A stretch of 64,000 nucleotides of DNA from an uncultured SAR116 cluster alpha proteobacterium (GTDB lineage: Bacteria; Pseudomonadota; Alphaproteobacteria; Puniceispirillales; Marisalimonadaceae): NCBI GenBank assembly GCA_902623995.1, contig CACNWE010000005.1, positions 1 through 64,000 on the forward strand. Reading direction: 5' to 3'. The notes beneath the pieces are model-generated. The model was not told the origin of the DNA, did no database searches, and worked only from the letters and a program-made list of their open reading frames with translations. Made by a program: the position numbers and the translations under genes. Positions 18,003 through 27,032 of this stretch are shown in pieces; position 1 is the first letter of the stretch; every line of letters begins with the position of its first letter.

Positions 18003-18812
18003 TTATAATCCAAATTTTTTAAAACTAATTCTTTCTTCAATTTTATTTATAAAGATATCTATGGCCCCTGAAAATAAATTACTTAAACCAAAAAGTTTCT
18101 TCTTGGGTGCAAACTCTTTAATTTTTACATTTTCACCAAACCTCTGTTTTAATACAGATTTCATTTCGCCAATATCGTCTATTAATCCTAGTTCAAGGCT
18201 TTTTTCGCCAGACCAAAACGCTCCTGTAAATAAGTCCTTGTTTTTATTTGTGATTTTACTTCCACGTCTTGACTTAACAAATGATATAAACTGATTATGT
18301 AATTCTTTTTGTATATCTTTTAACCTTTTAATATCATCTTTATTTTCAGGTAAAAATGGGTCTAGAATTGCCTTATTTTCTCCAGATGTATAAAGACGGC
18401 GATCCACACCAATTTTTTTGATAGCTTTGTCAAATCCAAAGCCTGATGAGACAACACCAATAGATCCAATTATTGATGCCTTGCTAGCAAAAATCTCATC
18501 AGCTGAACATGCGAGCCAATAACCACCAGAAGCAGCCACATCTTCAACAAATGCCAAGACAGGTATGTTTTTATTTTCTGAAAATTCTCTTATACGCTTA
18601 GATATCATCTCAGATTGGACAGGCGATCCACCTGGAGAGTTTATCTGTAATGCAACAGCTTTCAAATTTTTTACTGAAAAGGCTTGCTCAATAATTTTAT
18701 CAAGTTCATATAAATTTAAGCCTTTTCTTCTGCCCATATTTGGAGCAATTATTCCACTTAAGGATATAGATGAAACATTTTTTGACTTTCTAAACAAAGA
18801 AAGAAAACTCAT
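18003..18812 (-). CDS. S49 family serine peptidase (SppA/SohB-like)
   Basis: A membrane-associated peptidase of the signal peptide peptidase A family. The 269-aa sequence shows NSPGGSPVQSE (about 59-69), FVEDVAASGGYWLACSADEIFA with the nucleophile in ASGGYW, and IGSIGVVSSGFG. A lysine acting as general base is expected from the family, but I cannot pin it with certainty. It is the short form, closer to SohB than to the double-domain SppA. The C-terminal SNLFSGAIDIFI is an amphipathic tail. It lies upstream of the zinc-ribbon gene and glyQS. Confidence 0.9.
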   Translation of the reverse strand: MSFLSLFRKSKNVSSISLSGIIAPNMGRRKGLNLYELDKIIEQAFSVKNLKAVALQINSPGGSPVQSEMISKRIREFSENKNIPVLAFVEDVAASGGYWLACSADEIFASKASIIGSIGVVSSGFGFDKAIKKIGVDRRLYTSGENKAILDPFLPENKDDIKRLKDIQKELHNQFISFVKSRRGSKITNKNKDLFTGAFWSGEKSLELGLIDDIGEMKSVLKQRFGENVKIKEFAPKKKLFGLSNLFSGAIDIFINKIEERISFKKFGL

Positions 18813-18892
18813 TTAAACTCCTACACTTTTTCTACTATTATTTTTAATTCTTAAGTTAATACAACATTTATTAAATTACTTAAATAAATTGT

Positions 18893-19642
18893 TTATAAAA
18901 AATTAAATATTCCGCTGTCACCATATGTTCTTGCTTTTTTGGTAGCCTTTCCTTGTTTAGTCAATAATCTTACCCCAGACATTAATTCAGTGGGACTGGC
19001 ACCACCTTTTTTAGCTAAAAGTATCAGTCTCTTTGAAGATTCTTTTTGATTAGACCAAATTGGAAAAATTTTAAAAGATCCAGTTTTTTTACTAAGGATT
19101 TTTAATGATTTTTCAAGAAGTCCAGTTGGAAAGATAAGGAAAATCATACCTTTTTCTTTAAGTAGTTTAAGTGAGTTTTCTATCCAACTTTCATAATTAA
19201 TTATTCTTTTAGCATAATCATCAAGTGCATTTTCTGATTTTTTTTGTTGTTTACCGTAAAATGGTGGATTGGTTACTACAATATCAAATCTATTTATCAA
19301 GTGATTATCAATATTAAATATATCTCCTTTAGTCACATTAATTTTTTTTTGAAAATTATTTATTACAATATTTTCATTTGCAAGCTCTAAATAGTTATCA
19401 TTATTTTCTATAGCAGTAATATCAATTTCGTCATTTAGATAAGCAATAATTAAACTAATTGTGCCCACCCCAGATCCTACATCTGCCAGTGAAATTTTTT
19501 TTTTCTTAAACTTTTTTAAGTATCCATTTACAAATGATGCTAGAAATACTGCTTCAAATCCATATCTAAAACCTTTTTTCAGCTGTATTACTGTGACTTT
19601 ACCTCTTAAAATTTTGTCAACAGTTATATCCTTGGAAAACAT
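18893..19642 (-). CDS. tRNA1(Val) A37 N6-methyltransferase-like (TrmN6)
   Basis: A class I SAM-dependent methyltransferase. The 249-aa protein starts with the TrmN6/YfiC-like segment KILRGKVTVIQLKKGFRYGFEAVFLASFV, then motif I LADVGSGVGTISLIIA and the catalytic VTNPPFYGK (NPPF, typical for adenine N6 methylation). The C-terminal region KKGGASPTELMSGVRLLTKQGK is also typical. It stands divergently from the polyprenyl synthase gene. The substrate assignment rests on family resemblance. Confidence 0.85.
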   Translation of the reverse strand: MFSKDITVDKILRGKVTVIQLKKGFRYGFEAVFLASFVNGYLKKFKKKKISLADVGSGVGTISLIIAYLNDEIDITAIENNDNYLELANENIVINNFQKKINVTKGDIFNIDNHLINRFDIVVTNPPFYGKQQKKSENALDDYAKRIINYESWIENSLKLLKEKGMIFLIFPTGLLEKSLKILSKKTGSFKIFPIWSNQKESSKRLILLAKKGGASPTELMSGVRLLTKQGKATKKARTYGDSGIFNFL

Positions 19643-19695
19643 AAATAATCCTTAATTTAAAATATATAAGTGTTTTATATATATAATAAGCAAGT

Positions 19696-19701
19696 TATAA
19701 T
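19696..19701 (+). promoter_or_regulatory. Possible -10 box for the polyprenyl synthase gene
   Basis: A perfect TATAAT lies about 26 bases upstream of the ATG at 19728 in the 85-base divergent gap. No good -35 is visible at the right distance, so this is weak in an AT-rich gap. Confidence 0.25.
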
Positions 19702-19727
19702 ATAATAAACTATCTCTGGAAAATGCA

Positions 19728-20732
19728 ATGAATAAACTAAATACCAAAAATTCTGAGAAACGCATTTTGCAACTAAAGCAAGCATTAGATAAAAACTTAG
19801 AAGCCGTAAATCAGGAGATAATAAGTAGACTTAATAAGTCAATTCCTCTTATAAGTGATATTGGTAAGCACCTAATAAATGCCTCTGGCAAGAGATTGCG
19901 TCCACTTTTAACATTAGCTATGGCAGCACAATTTAATGATTACTCAAAAAAACCAATATTATTGGCAGCAGCTGTAGAATTTATTCACACTGCTACTTTA
20001 TTACATGATGATGTGGTAGATGAATCAAATTTAAGGAGAGGAAAAAAAACTGCTAATATAATTTGGGGTAACGAATTTAGTGTTTTAGCTGGAGATTTTT
20101 TGTTTGCGCAATCTTTCGAACTGATGGTGGAAACTGAATCAATAGAGGCTTTATCATGCTTAGCGAGTGCATCATGCAAAATAACCCAGGGTGAGTTTCA
20201 GCAAATGCAAATCGCAAATAAACCGGAAACCAGTCAATTAGATTATTTTGAGGTTATTGGCAAAAAAACAGCTGAATTGTTTGGAGCTTCATGTAAAAGT
20301 GGTGTTATAATCTCTGGAGGAAATATTGAGCAACAAAATGCTTCTTACGATTATGGTTTCAATTTAGGATTAGCTTTTCAAATTGTAGATGATCTTATGG
20401 ATTTTAATAACTCACCTAATAAAATGGGAAAAAACTTGGGAGATGATTTTAAATTAGGAAAAACTACATTACCTATTATTTTGGCTTGGCAAAAAAGTAA
20501 TCCCAAAGAAAAACAATTTTGGATAAAGACTTTAAAAGAATTAAATCAAGAAGATAATGATCTCAGTATTGCGATTGATATATTTAATAAATATAATATT
20601 TTTAATGAATGTAAAAAGAAAACTGAAGAGTTTATTTCTTTAGCTATAAATAGTCTTGAAAAATTACCAAATACAGAAATTAAAAATCATTTAATCGGCT
20701 TAGCAAATGAAAGTATTGAAAGATCAAAATAA
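19728..20732 (+). CDS. ispB: Long-chain trans-polyprenyl diphosphate synthase (ubiquinone side chain)
   Basis: Makes the polyprenyl tail of ubiquinone from IPP and an allylic diphosphate. The 334-aa protein has KRLRPLLTLAMA (about 47-58), the first Asp-rich motif LLHDDVVDESNLRRGKKT (about 91-108), GEFQQMQIAN, and the second motif AFQIVDDLMDFN. The length and the residues before the first motif suit an octa/decaprenyl synthase. The chain length cannot be read from sequence alone. Confidence 0.92.
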   Translation: MNKLNTKNSEKRILQLKQALDKNLEAVNQEIISRLNKSIPLISDIGKHLINASGKRLRPLLTLAMAAQFNDYSKKPILLAAAVEFIHTATLLHDDVVDESNLRRGKKTANIIWGNEFSVLAGDFLFAQSFELMVETESIEALSCLASASCKITQGEFQQMQIANKPETSQLDYFEVIGKKTAELFGASCKSGVIISGGNIEQQNASYDYGFNLGLAFQIVDDLMDFNNSPNKMGKNLGDDFKLGKTTLPIILAWQKSNPKEKQFWIKTLKELNQEDNDLSIAIDIFNKYNIFNECKKKTEEFISLAINSLEKLPNTEIKNHLIGLANESIERSK

Positions 20733-20736
20733 AAGG

Positions 20737-21375
20737 ATGATTAATACAGAAGAAATAAATAATAATACTAATGCTGATAATGACGATATCAGAGACAAAA
20801 TTAAAAAATTAATAAAAAAAAAGAACTATAATCTTCGTGATTTATCAAGAAATATAAAAAAAAACGATGCTTATTTGCAACAATATCTTTATAGGGGGAC
20901 TCCAAAAGTTCTTCCTGAAGAGTATAGATTCATGTTAGCTGAAATACTTGATGTGGATGTAAATGAGTTGATACCAAATTGGTTAAAAGATCTTTCTTCA
21001 CAAGAACAATTTTTTATAATTAAAAATATAGAAAATAAAATTGATAATATTAATCAAATATCATTTTCGAAAGAACTGTTAATTGGCTTAGAATTTTTTA
21101 ATGTAGAAAATTTACATTATTTTCAAACTTCTATATCGAACAATCATATAACCACTATTGTAGATATTAGTATAAAAAAATTCATACAACCAGATATTTA
21201 TTTACTAAATGATAAAAAAAATTACTTTCTAGCTACTATTGAATTAAGTAAGTTTAGTAAAGGTAAATTAAGTGTGAAACCATATTTAAATAATTTTTCT
21301 CCATTTCAAATCGATTCAAATTTTTTGAATATAAGTGGTAAAATTTTATGGCAATGTTCTAAAATATTAAAATGA
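20737..21375 (+). CDS. Helix-turn-helix protein with a degenerate S24/LexA-like C-terminal domain
   Basis: About 212 aa from the ATG at 20737; an in-frame ATG at 20707 overlaps the ispB end. Both starts lack an ideal RBS. The N-terminal part IRDKIKKLIKKKNYNLRDLSRNIKKNDAYLQQYLYRGTPKVLPEE is an HTH of the kind found in alphaproteobacterial S24 (LexA/CI-type) repressors. The last 50 residues (DIYLLNDKKNYFLATIELSKF...NISGKILWQCSKIL) align by pattern with the end of the S24 peptidase domain, but the catalytic GDSM serine and the following lysine are not seen. It therefore looks like a repressor-type protein that can no longer self-cleave. Its stop overlaps the next gene by 4 bases. Confidence 0.6.
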   Translation: MINTEEINNNTNADNDDIRDKIKKLIKKKNYNLRDLSRNIKKNDAYLQQYLYRGTPKVLPEEYRFMLAEILDVDVNELIPNWLKDLSSQEQFFIIKNIENKIDNINQISFSKELLIGLEFFNVENLHYFQTSISNNHITTIVDISIKKFIQPDIYLLNDKKNYFLATIELSKFSKGKLSVKPYLNNFSPFQIDSNFLNISGKILWQCSKILK

Positions 21376-22745
21376 ATAAGCTTGAAAAATTACAAAAAAA
21401 TATAGACAACAAACTTTTAACAATCAAATATATTGGATCTAGAGGTGAAGGGGTTTCTAAATTAACTACTGAAATCAGCTATATTAAAAGTTTTTACACT
21501 TTTTTTATCCCTTTTACTTTACCTGATGAAATAGTTATTGTTAAACCAATTAGTTCCACCAATGTAGGTATTAGAGCAGATTTAGTTGAAATAAAATCAC
21601 CATCATCAAAAAGAATTAATCCTATATGTGAACATTTTTTTCAATGTGGTGGATGTTTACTTCAGCATTGGAATTTTGAAGATTATTCTAGTTGGAAAGT
21701 TAGTAAAGTTTCTCTTCCAATATTAAAAATATCACCAAAAACAATTATTAGAACAATAAAAACATCTTCAATAAAAAGTCGGAGACATACTAAATTCAAA
21801 GCAAAAAAAAATAAATCAAATACAATTATTGGATTTAATGAATACAGAAGTAAATTTATTTCAAAAATAGAAAAATGTATTATTATTAAACCAGAACTCG
21901 AAAAATTAATTCATGATTTAGAAAAACCATTACATAAACTACTTGGTGTAGGTGATGAGATTAATATTTACGCAAATCTTCTAGACAAAGGGATAGATCT
22001 TCTCATCGATGGAATAGAAAAAATAGATTACCTTAAATTAAACATCTTTATTGAGGCTATTTCAAAAAATTCAGTTATTAGATTTCACAGAATATTAAAA
22101 GATAATACTAACGAGCTATTATTTAAAAAAGATATTTCAAGTTTATCTAACAAGTCTTTTTCATCAATTCTTTTCCCCCCTCCAGGCGGATTTCTTCAAG
22201 CAACTGAAGAGGGCGAAAATGCTATTATTGAGAGTGTAATGAGAGGCTTAAATGAAAATAAAAAAGCAAAACTGATTTGTGAACTTTTTTGTGGAAGTGG
22301 TACGATAACTTTACCGTTATTGAAAAAAGATTATAAGATAGATGCATTTGAATTAGATAATAAATCTTTAAAAGGTCTAGATATTGCAAGCCGAAAAGAA
22401 GGTTTTAGTAATAGAGTCAAAATAAAAGAAAGAGATTTAAAATATTTTCCTTTGACATCAGATGAACTCCGTAAATATGATGTGATAATTGTTGATCCAC
22501 CACGTTCTGGTGCAAATTTGCAATTTATAAATATTGCAACATCAAATGTACCAATAATAATAAGCATTTCTTGTAATGTTAATACCTTTGTAAGAGATTC
22601 TAAAATATTGATTGGAAGTAATTATGAATTAAAATGGGTGCAACCAATTGATCAATTTCTATTTTCCGCACATGTTGAATTAGTAGCACTTTTTCAAATA
22701 AAAAAAAATGTTAATAAAAAAATCTATAACAATAAAAAAACATAG
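21372..22745 (+). CDS. TrmA/RlmD-family RNA 5-methyluridine methyltransferase
   Basis: A SAM-dependent RNA (uracil-C5) methyltransferase. The 457-aa protein has an N-terminal TRAM-like region (GSRGEGVSK), the iron-sulfur cysteine cluster CEHFFQCGGCLLQHW with a fourth Cys in EKCIIIKPELE, the SAM site CELFCGSGTITLPLL, the VDPPRSGANLQF motif, and ISCNVNTFVRD with the catalytic Cys. The 4Fe-4S pattern favours the RlmD/RumA type; the exact site methylated cannot be decided. It overlaps the HTH gene by 4 bases, and the RHH gene starts inside its 3' end. Confidence 0.9.
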   Translation: MNKLEKLQKNIDNKLLTIKYIGSRGEGVSKLTTEISYIKSFYTFFIPFTLPDEIVIVKPISSTNVGIRADLVEIKSPSSKRINPICEHFFQCGGCLLQHWNFEDYSSWKVSKVSLPILKISPKTIIRTIKTSSIKSRRHTKFKAKKNKSNTIIGFNEYRSKFISKIEKCIIIKPELEKLIHDLEKPLHKLLGVGDEINIYANLLDKGIDLLIDGIEKIDYLKLNIFIEAISKNSVIRFHRILKDNTNELLFKKDISSLSNKSFSSILFPPPGGFLQATEEGENAIIESVMRGLNENKKAKLICELFCGSGTITLPLLKKDYKIDAFELDNKSLKGLDIASRKEGFSNRVKIKERDLKYFPLTSDELRKYDVIIVDPPRSGANLQFINIATSNVPIIISISCNVNTFVRDSKILIGSNYELKWVQPIDQFLFSAHVELVALFQIKKNVNKKIYNNKKT

Positions 22746-22911
22746 AACATCTCTATCTTTAGAAAAAGAATTTTGGGATGCCTTAAAAATTATCACTAAA
22801 GAACAAAAGTGTTCCGTAGAATCTTTAGTATCAAAGATTGACTCTAATAGAAAAACTTCGCTTGCTTCATCAATAAGAGTCTATCTTTTAAAATTTTATA
22901 TGAAAAACTAA
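22708..22911 (+). CDS. Ribbon-helix-helix domain protein
   Basis: A 67-aa protein: KKSITIKKHRTSLSLEKEFWDALKIITKEQKCSVESLVSKID...LASSIRVYLLKFY. The HRTSLSLExxFWDAL pattern is that of a small RHH family widespread in alphaproteobacteria, annotated as ribbon-helix-helix domain-containing. A DNA-binding regulatory role is inferred. It overlaps the methyltransferase 3' end by 38 bases in another frame, and its stop overlaps the convergent altronate dehydratase-family gene by 4 bases. Confidence 0.82.
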   Translation: MLIKKSITIKKHRTSLSLEKEFWDALKIITKEQKCSVESLVSKIDSNRKTSLASSIRVYLLKFYMKN

Positions 22912-24455
22912 CCTGTTATACCAATTTGCCAAGGTGCAAATTCATGACGACCAAGATTTAAAATTTCACTTTTTGTTTTTTTACCAGAAGCAAAAGAAAT
23001 AAATTCTTCAAAAATTATTTTGCCCATTTCTTCGATATCTTTATTTCCGTCAATAACTAAACCACAATTTATATCCATATCTTCATACATTTTTTTATAA
23101 AGAGAAGAATTAGTTGCTAATTTTATTGAAGGAGTTGGTTTTGCACCAAAACATGAGCCTCTACCCGTAGTAAATGCTATTAGATTTGCCCCACCTGCAA
23201 TCTGACCAGTTGCTGAAACAGGATCAAACCCGGGTGTGTCCATAAAAACAAACCCCTTTTCATTGATTCTGTCTGCATAATTATATACTTCCATTAAACC
23301 TGTTGTTCCACCTTTCATAGCTGATCCTAAGGATTTTTCTAAAATATTTGCAAGACCTCCTTTTTGATTTCCTGGGCTAACTATTCCATTTATTTGTACG
23401 TCTCGACCTACTGCGTAAACATTCTTCCACCAATTTACACGGTCCAATAATTTTTCTGCTACCAAAGAATTTACAGCTCTTGCGGTTAAAGTATTCTCAA
23501 CGCCATATATTTCAGGTGTTTCTGATAAAATAGCAGTACCTCCATGACTAACGAGTATATCAACAGCTTTCCCCAAGGAGGGATTAGCAGAAATAGAAGA
23601 AAAAGCATCCGATCCTCCACACTGAAGTCCTACCATAAGATTAGATAATGGGACTTCTTCTCTAAAGATTCCATTCGCCTTTTCTAGCATGCTCTCTACA
23701 ATTTTAATTCCTTCTTTAATTGTTGCAGTAGTACCACCATTTTCTTGCATTACTAAAGTTTTTAAATTTTTATTTTCTGAAAGTCCCTGATGTGAAAACA
23801 AACCTCCAACCTGACACCTTTCACAACCAAGACCAACAACTAAAGATGAAGCAACATTTGGGTGACTTATATATCCACCTAATGTTCTATTTAACAAATT
23901 CATAGGTTCACCTGACAATTCCATACCGCATCCAGTTGAATGACTGAAAGCGGCTACGCCGTCTACATTAGGATAATTAGTAAGTTTTTCAGGGGTAAAA
24001 TAAGATGCAATTTCATGTACAACAGTTGCAGAACAATTAACTGTTGACACAACTGCAATAAAATTTCTAGTTCCTACGCGTCCATCTGATCTTTTAAAAC
24101 CTGAAAATGTTCTTTCACTTGAAGAATTTACAAATCTGGTTGGCACATACTTAGAGCAATATTCATGTTCTCGTCCAAATTCTTTAAACACAACATTTGA
24201 ATTTGTTAAAACTTGACCTTTTAATAAATCTGTATCAGCAAAACCTATAATTGTACCATATTTATAAATCGGACTATCTTTAGCAATATCTAGTCTAGCA
24301 ATTTTTTGTCCTGAAAGTATCGGAGCATCTAATGTAATATCAAAATCATCTAAGTGTTGATAGGCTTCCATATTGTTTATTGCAATAACAATGTTATCCA
24401 CATCATTTAGAAGCAATGCTTTTGAAGCATTTATGTTAATATGTTTTTTATCCAT
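22908..24455 (-). CDS. UxaA-family (altronate/galactarate-type) sugar-acid dehydratase
   Basis: A 515-aa full-length member of the altronate dehydratase family. The N-terminal SAF-like domain (about 1-90) is followed by FKRSDGRVGTRNFIAVVSTVNCSATVV and the core with FSHSTGCGM, VVGLGCERCQVGG, VGLQCGGSDAFSSISANPSLG and TGRGSCFGAKPTPSIKLATN. Conserved Cys residues bind iron in studied members. Such enzymes remove water from aldonic or aldaric acids to give 2-keto-3-deoxy acids. The exact substrate is not evident. It lies 18 bases after the RraA-family gene and is the last gene of a three-gene minus-strand unit. RBS GAGG precedes the ATG. Confidence 0.88.
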   Translation of the reverse strand: MDKKHININASKALLLNDVDNIVIAINNMEAYQHLDDFDITLDAPILSGQKIARLDIAKDSPIYKYGTIIGFADTDLLKGQVLTNSNVVFKEFGREHEYCSKYVPTRFVNSSSERTFSGFKRSDGRVGTRNFIAVVSTVNCSATVVHEIASYFTPEKLTNYPNVDGVAAFSHSTGCGMELSGEPMNLLNRTLGGYISHPNVASSLVVGLGCERCQVGGLFSHQGLSENKNLKTLVMQENGGTTATIKEGIKIVESMLEKANGIFREEVPLSNLMVGLQCGGSDAFSSISANPSLGKAVDILVSHGGTAILSETPEIYGVENTLTARAVNSLVAEKLLDRVNWWKNVYAVGRDVQINGIVSPGNQKGGLANILEKSLGSAMKGGTTGLMEVYNYADRINEKGFVFMDTPGFDPVSATGQIAGGANLIAFTTGRGSCFGAKPTPSIKLATNSSLYKKMYEDMDINCGLVIDGNKDIEEMGKIIFEEFISFASGKKTKSEILNLGRHEFAPWQIGITG

Positions 24456-24473
24456 ATAAACCTCATATAAAAC

Positions 24474-25190
24474 CTAATCACTATTTTTAGTCCTTAACCA
24501 ATCTTCAAAAATTTTTTTTTCGTTTTCATCGGTTAATGGATATAAGCCTCTGATAGTTGCTCCTTTTTGAACCTTATCTATCACATAATCTTCATATATT
24601 GTCATAGATTTAACCTCATCAGAAATTTCTTTAATGTTCTCGTTAGGTACCACGACAACACCCTCTTTGTCTCCAACAATTAAATCATTTGGCCAAATAG
24701 CAACATCTCCACAACCAATAGGAGTGTTAATATCTATGGCTTGATGCAAAGTAAGATTAGTTGGAGATGATGGTCTATTATGGTAAGCTGGAATATTCAA
24801 ATTTTTTATTTCGTCTGAGTCTCTAAACCCACCATCTGTTACTACACCTGCACATCCTCTAACCATTAATCTTGTAACTAGTATGGCACCTGCTGATGCA
24901 GCTCTTGGATCTTTTCTGCTATCAAAAATTAAGACATAATCTTTAGGACATTCTTCAATAGCTAACCTTTGCGGATGTTTTGGATTTTTAAATACCTCAA
25001 TACTATTTAGATCTTCCCTTGCTGGAATATATCTTACTGTATAAGCTAATCCCACCATATTCGGTAATTTTGTATTTAGTGGGGAAACTCCTTGAATAAA
25101 TTGATTTTTAAGTCCTTTTTTGAATAAAGCAGTACAAATTGTTGCTACACTTGCGTTAGAAAAAGTTTTTTTTAATTCATTTGATAACAT
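24474..25190 (-). CDS. RraA-family protein, possible keto-acid aldolase/decarboxylase
   Basis: A 238-aa RraA/HMG-aldolase fold protein. The segment SAGAILVTRLMVRGCAGVVTDGGFRDSDEI carries an Arg-Asp with an acidic residue three positions further on (R-D-S-D-E), the kind of active-site arrangement reported for family members that act as 4-hydroxy-4-methyl-2-oxoglutarate/CHA-type aldolases. GDVAIWPNDLIVGDKEGVVVVP is the other hallmark. Sandwiched between two sugar-acid dehydratases, it more likely cleaves a 2-keto acid made by them than regulates RNase E. The reaction is an inference. Confidence 0.8.
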   Translation of the reverse strand: MLSNELKKTFSNASVATICTALFKKGLKNQFIQGVSPLNTKLPNMVGLAYTVRYIPAREDLNSIEVFKNPKHPQRLAIEECPKDYVLIFDSRKDPRAASAGAILVTRLMVRGCAGVVTDGGFRDSDEIKNLNIPAYHNRPSSPTNLTLHQAIDINTPIGCGDVAIWPNDLIVGDKEGVVVVPNENIKEISDEVKSMTIYEDYVIDKVQKGATIRGLYPLTDENEKKIFEDWLRTKNSD

Positions 25191-25199
25191 TCTTAATCT

Positions 25200-26930
25200 C
25201 TAAAATATATCGGGCTCTTTTGCTGAAATTCCAAAATCTGCTTCTAAAAAGTCAAAATCACAACCCTCATTTGCTTGGCGAACATGATTACTATACATCC
25301 ATAACCATCCTCTACCTGCTTTTGGATAATTTTTTTTAACTTTCTTTTTTCTTTGTAGTAAAGTCTTTTCATCTACAAGCATGTTTATTGACCTTAAGTC
25401 CACATTTATCTCTATAATATCTCCTGTTTCTAACAACGACAATGGACCACCCACATAACTTTCTGGAGCAACATGAAGAATGCAAGCACCATAACTAGTT
25501 CCACTCATCCTTGCATCAGAAATTCTAACCATGTCACGCACCCCTTTTTTAAGAAGTTTTTTAGGTATTGGCATCATGCCCCACTCTGGCATTCCAGGGC
25601 CACCAACAGGGCCAACATTTCTTAAAACTAATACGTGATTTTCAGTTACCTCTAATTCGTCACTATCGATAATTTTTTTCATATCTGGATAGCTATCAAA
25701 AACTAAAGCTGGCCCTTTATGTTTTAAAAATTTTTTATCACAAGCAGCTGGTTTAATAACACAACCGTCTGGAGCTAAATTACCTTTTAAAACAGCCAAT
25801 GAGCCTTCCTCATAAATTGGATTATCCAGAGAACGAATTATATCTATATTAAGTGTTTCTTTACCTTCTATTATATCACTTAATTTAGAGCCTGTTACAG
25901 TTATTTCCTCTAAATTAAGTTTATCTGCTAAGGAATTCATTAGAGATAAAATGCCACCTGCATAAAAGAAATCTTCCATTAAATAATCTTTTCCTGAAGG
26001 TCTTATGTTTGCTAATAATGGAATTATTCTACTCTTTTTGTCTAGATCATCCATTGTTAAACGAATACCAGCTCTCCTGGACATGGCTATCAAATGAATT
26101 ATGGCATTAGTAGAACAACCCATCGCCATTGCGACTGTAACAGCATTATCAACAGACTTTTCTGTTATAATTTTTTTTGGTGTTAAATCTTCCCAAACCA
26201 TTTCAACAATTCTTTTTCCTACATTTGTGGACATTCTGATATGATTAGAATCAGCGGCTGGAATAGAGCTTGCACCTGGCAGACATAGACCCATTGCTTC
26301 TGCTATGGCAGTCATTGTACTTGCTGTTCCCATTGTCATGCAGTGTCCATATGATCGAGCAATACCTGTCTCAACTTCTTCCCAGTCTTTTTGAGAAATA
26401 TTTCCTGCTCTTAATTCATCCCAATATTTCCAACCATCTGATCCACTTCCTAAAAATTTGCCTTTGTAATTACCCCTTAGCATAGGTCCAGCTGGTAAAA
26501 ATATTGTTGGTAAATTAAGAGTTATTGCACCCATTGTCAAAGCAGGAGTAGTTTTATCACACCCTCCCATCAACACAACCCCATCAATAGGATGTGATCT
26601 TATAAGCTCTTCAACTTCCATTGATAACAAGTTTCTATATAACATTGTAGTAGGTTTTACATACATCTCGGCAAGTGAAATTGCTGGAAGCTCGATTGGA
26701 AAACCACCAGATTGATAAATCCCTTTTTTTACATCTTCAACTCTTTGTTTGAAATGCATGTGACATGGTTGAATATCAGACCAAGTGTTAATAATACCAA
26801 TTACAGCTTTATTTTCCCAATCATCCTTATTCAATCCCATTTGCATAGCTCTAGATCTATGACCAAAAGATCTAACATCATTAGGCGCAAACCATCTACA
26901 ACTTCTTAGTTCTTCATATTTTTTTTTCAA
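25200..26930 (-). CDS. IlvD/Edd-family dehydratase (aldonate dehydratase-like)
   Basis: A 576-aa Fe-S dehydratase of the family that includes dihydroxyacid, phosphogluconate and pentonate (arabonate/xylonate) dehydratases. Cluster-ligand regions are visible: VLMGGCDKTTPALTMGAI, YGHCMTMGTASTMTAIAEAMG and ARMSGTSYGACILHVAPES. GASSIPAADSNHIRMS and the C-terminal YPKAGRGWLWMYSNHVRQANEGCDFDFL fit the pentonate dehydratase-like subgroup rather than IlvD. The start is TTG with AGGA six bases upstream. It is the first gene of the sugar-acid unit, with a roughly 100-base gap to the tRNA gene. A weak promoter may lie there, but none is convincing. Confidence 0.88.
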   Translation of the reverse strand: MKKKYEELRSCRWFAPNDVRSFGHRSRAMQMGLNKDDWENKAVIGIINTWSDIQPCHMHFKQRVEDVKKGIYQSGGFPIELPAISLAEMYVKPTTMLYRNLLSMEVEELIRSHPIDGVVLMGGCDKTTPALTMGAITLNLPTIFLPAGPMLRGNYKGKFLGSGSDGWKYWDELRAGNISQKDWEEVETGIARSYGHCMTMGTASTMTAIAEAMGLCLPGASSIPAADSNHIRMSTNVGKRIVEMVWEDLTPKKIITEKSVDNAVTVAMAMGCSTNAIIHLIAMSRRAGIRLTMDDLDKKSRIIPLLANIRPSGKDYLMEDFFYAGGILSLMNSLADKLNLEEITVTGSKLSDIIEGKETLNIDIIRSLDNPIYEEGSLAVLKGNLAPDGCVIKPAACDKKFLKHKGPALVFDSYPDMKKIIDSDELEVTENHVLVLRNVGPVGGPGMPEWGMMPIPKKLLKKGVRDMVRISDARMSGTSYGACILHVAPESYVGGPLSLLETGDIIEINVDLRSINMLVDEKTLLQRKKKVKKNYPKAGRGWLWMYSNHVRQANEGCDFDFLEADFGISAKEPDIF

Positions 26931-27032
26931 ATTAAATCCTATAATTTCATGTCACTTTAATACTGACTATAATACAATAGAATTTCAAAGAAAAATTATA
27001 TTTAGGTAAATTTAACAAAGCATTTTAGATTA

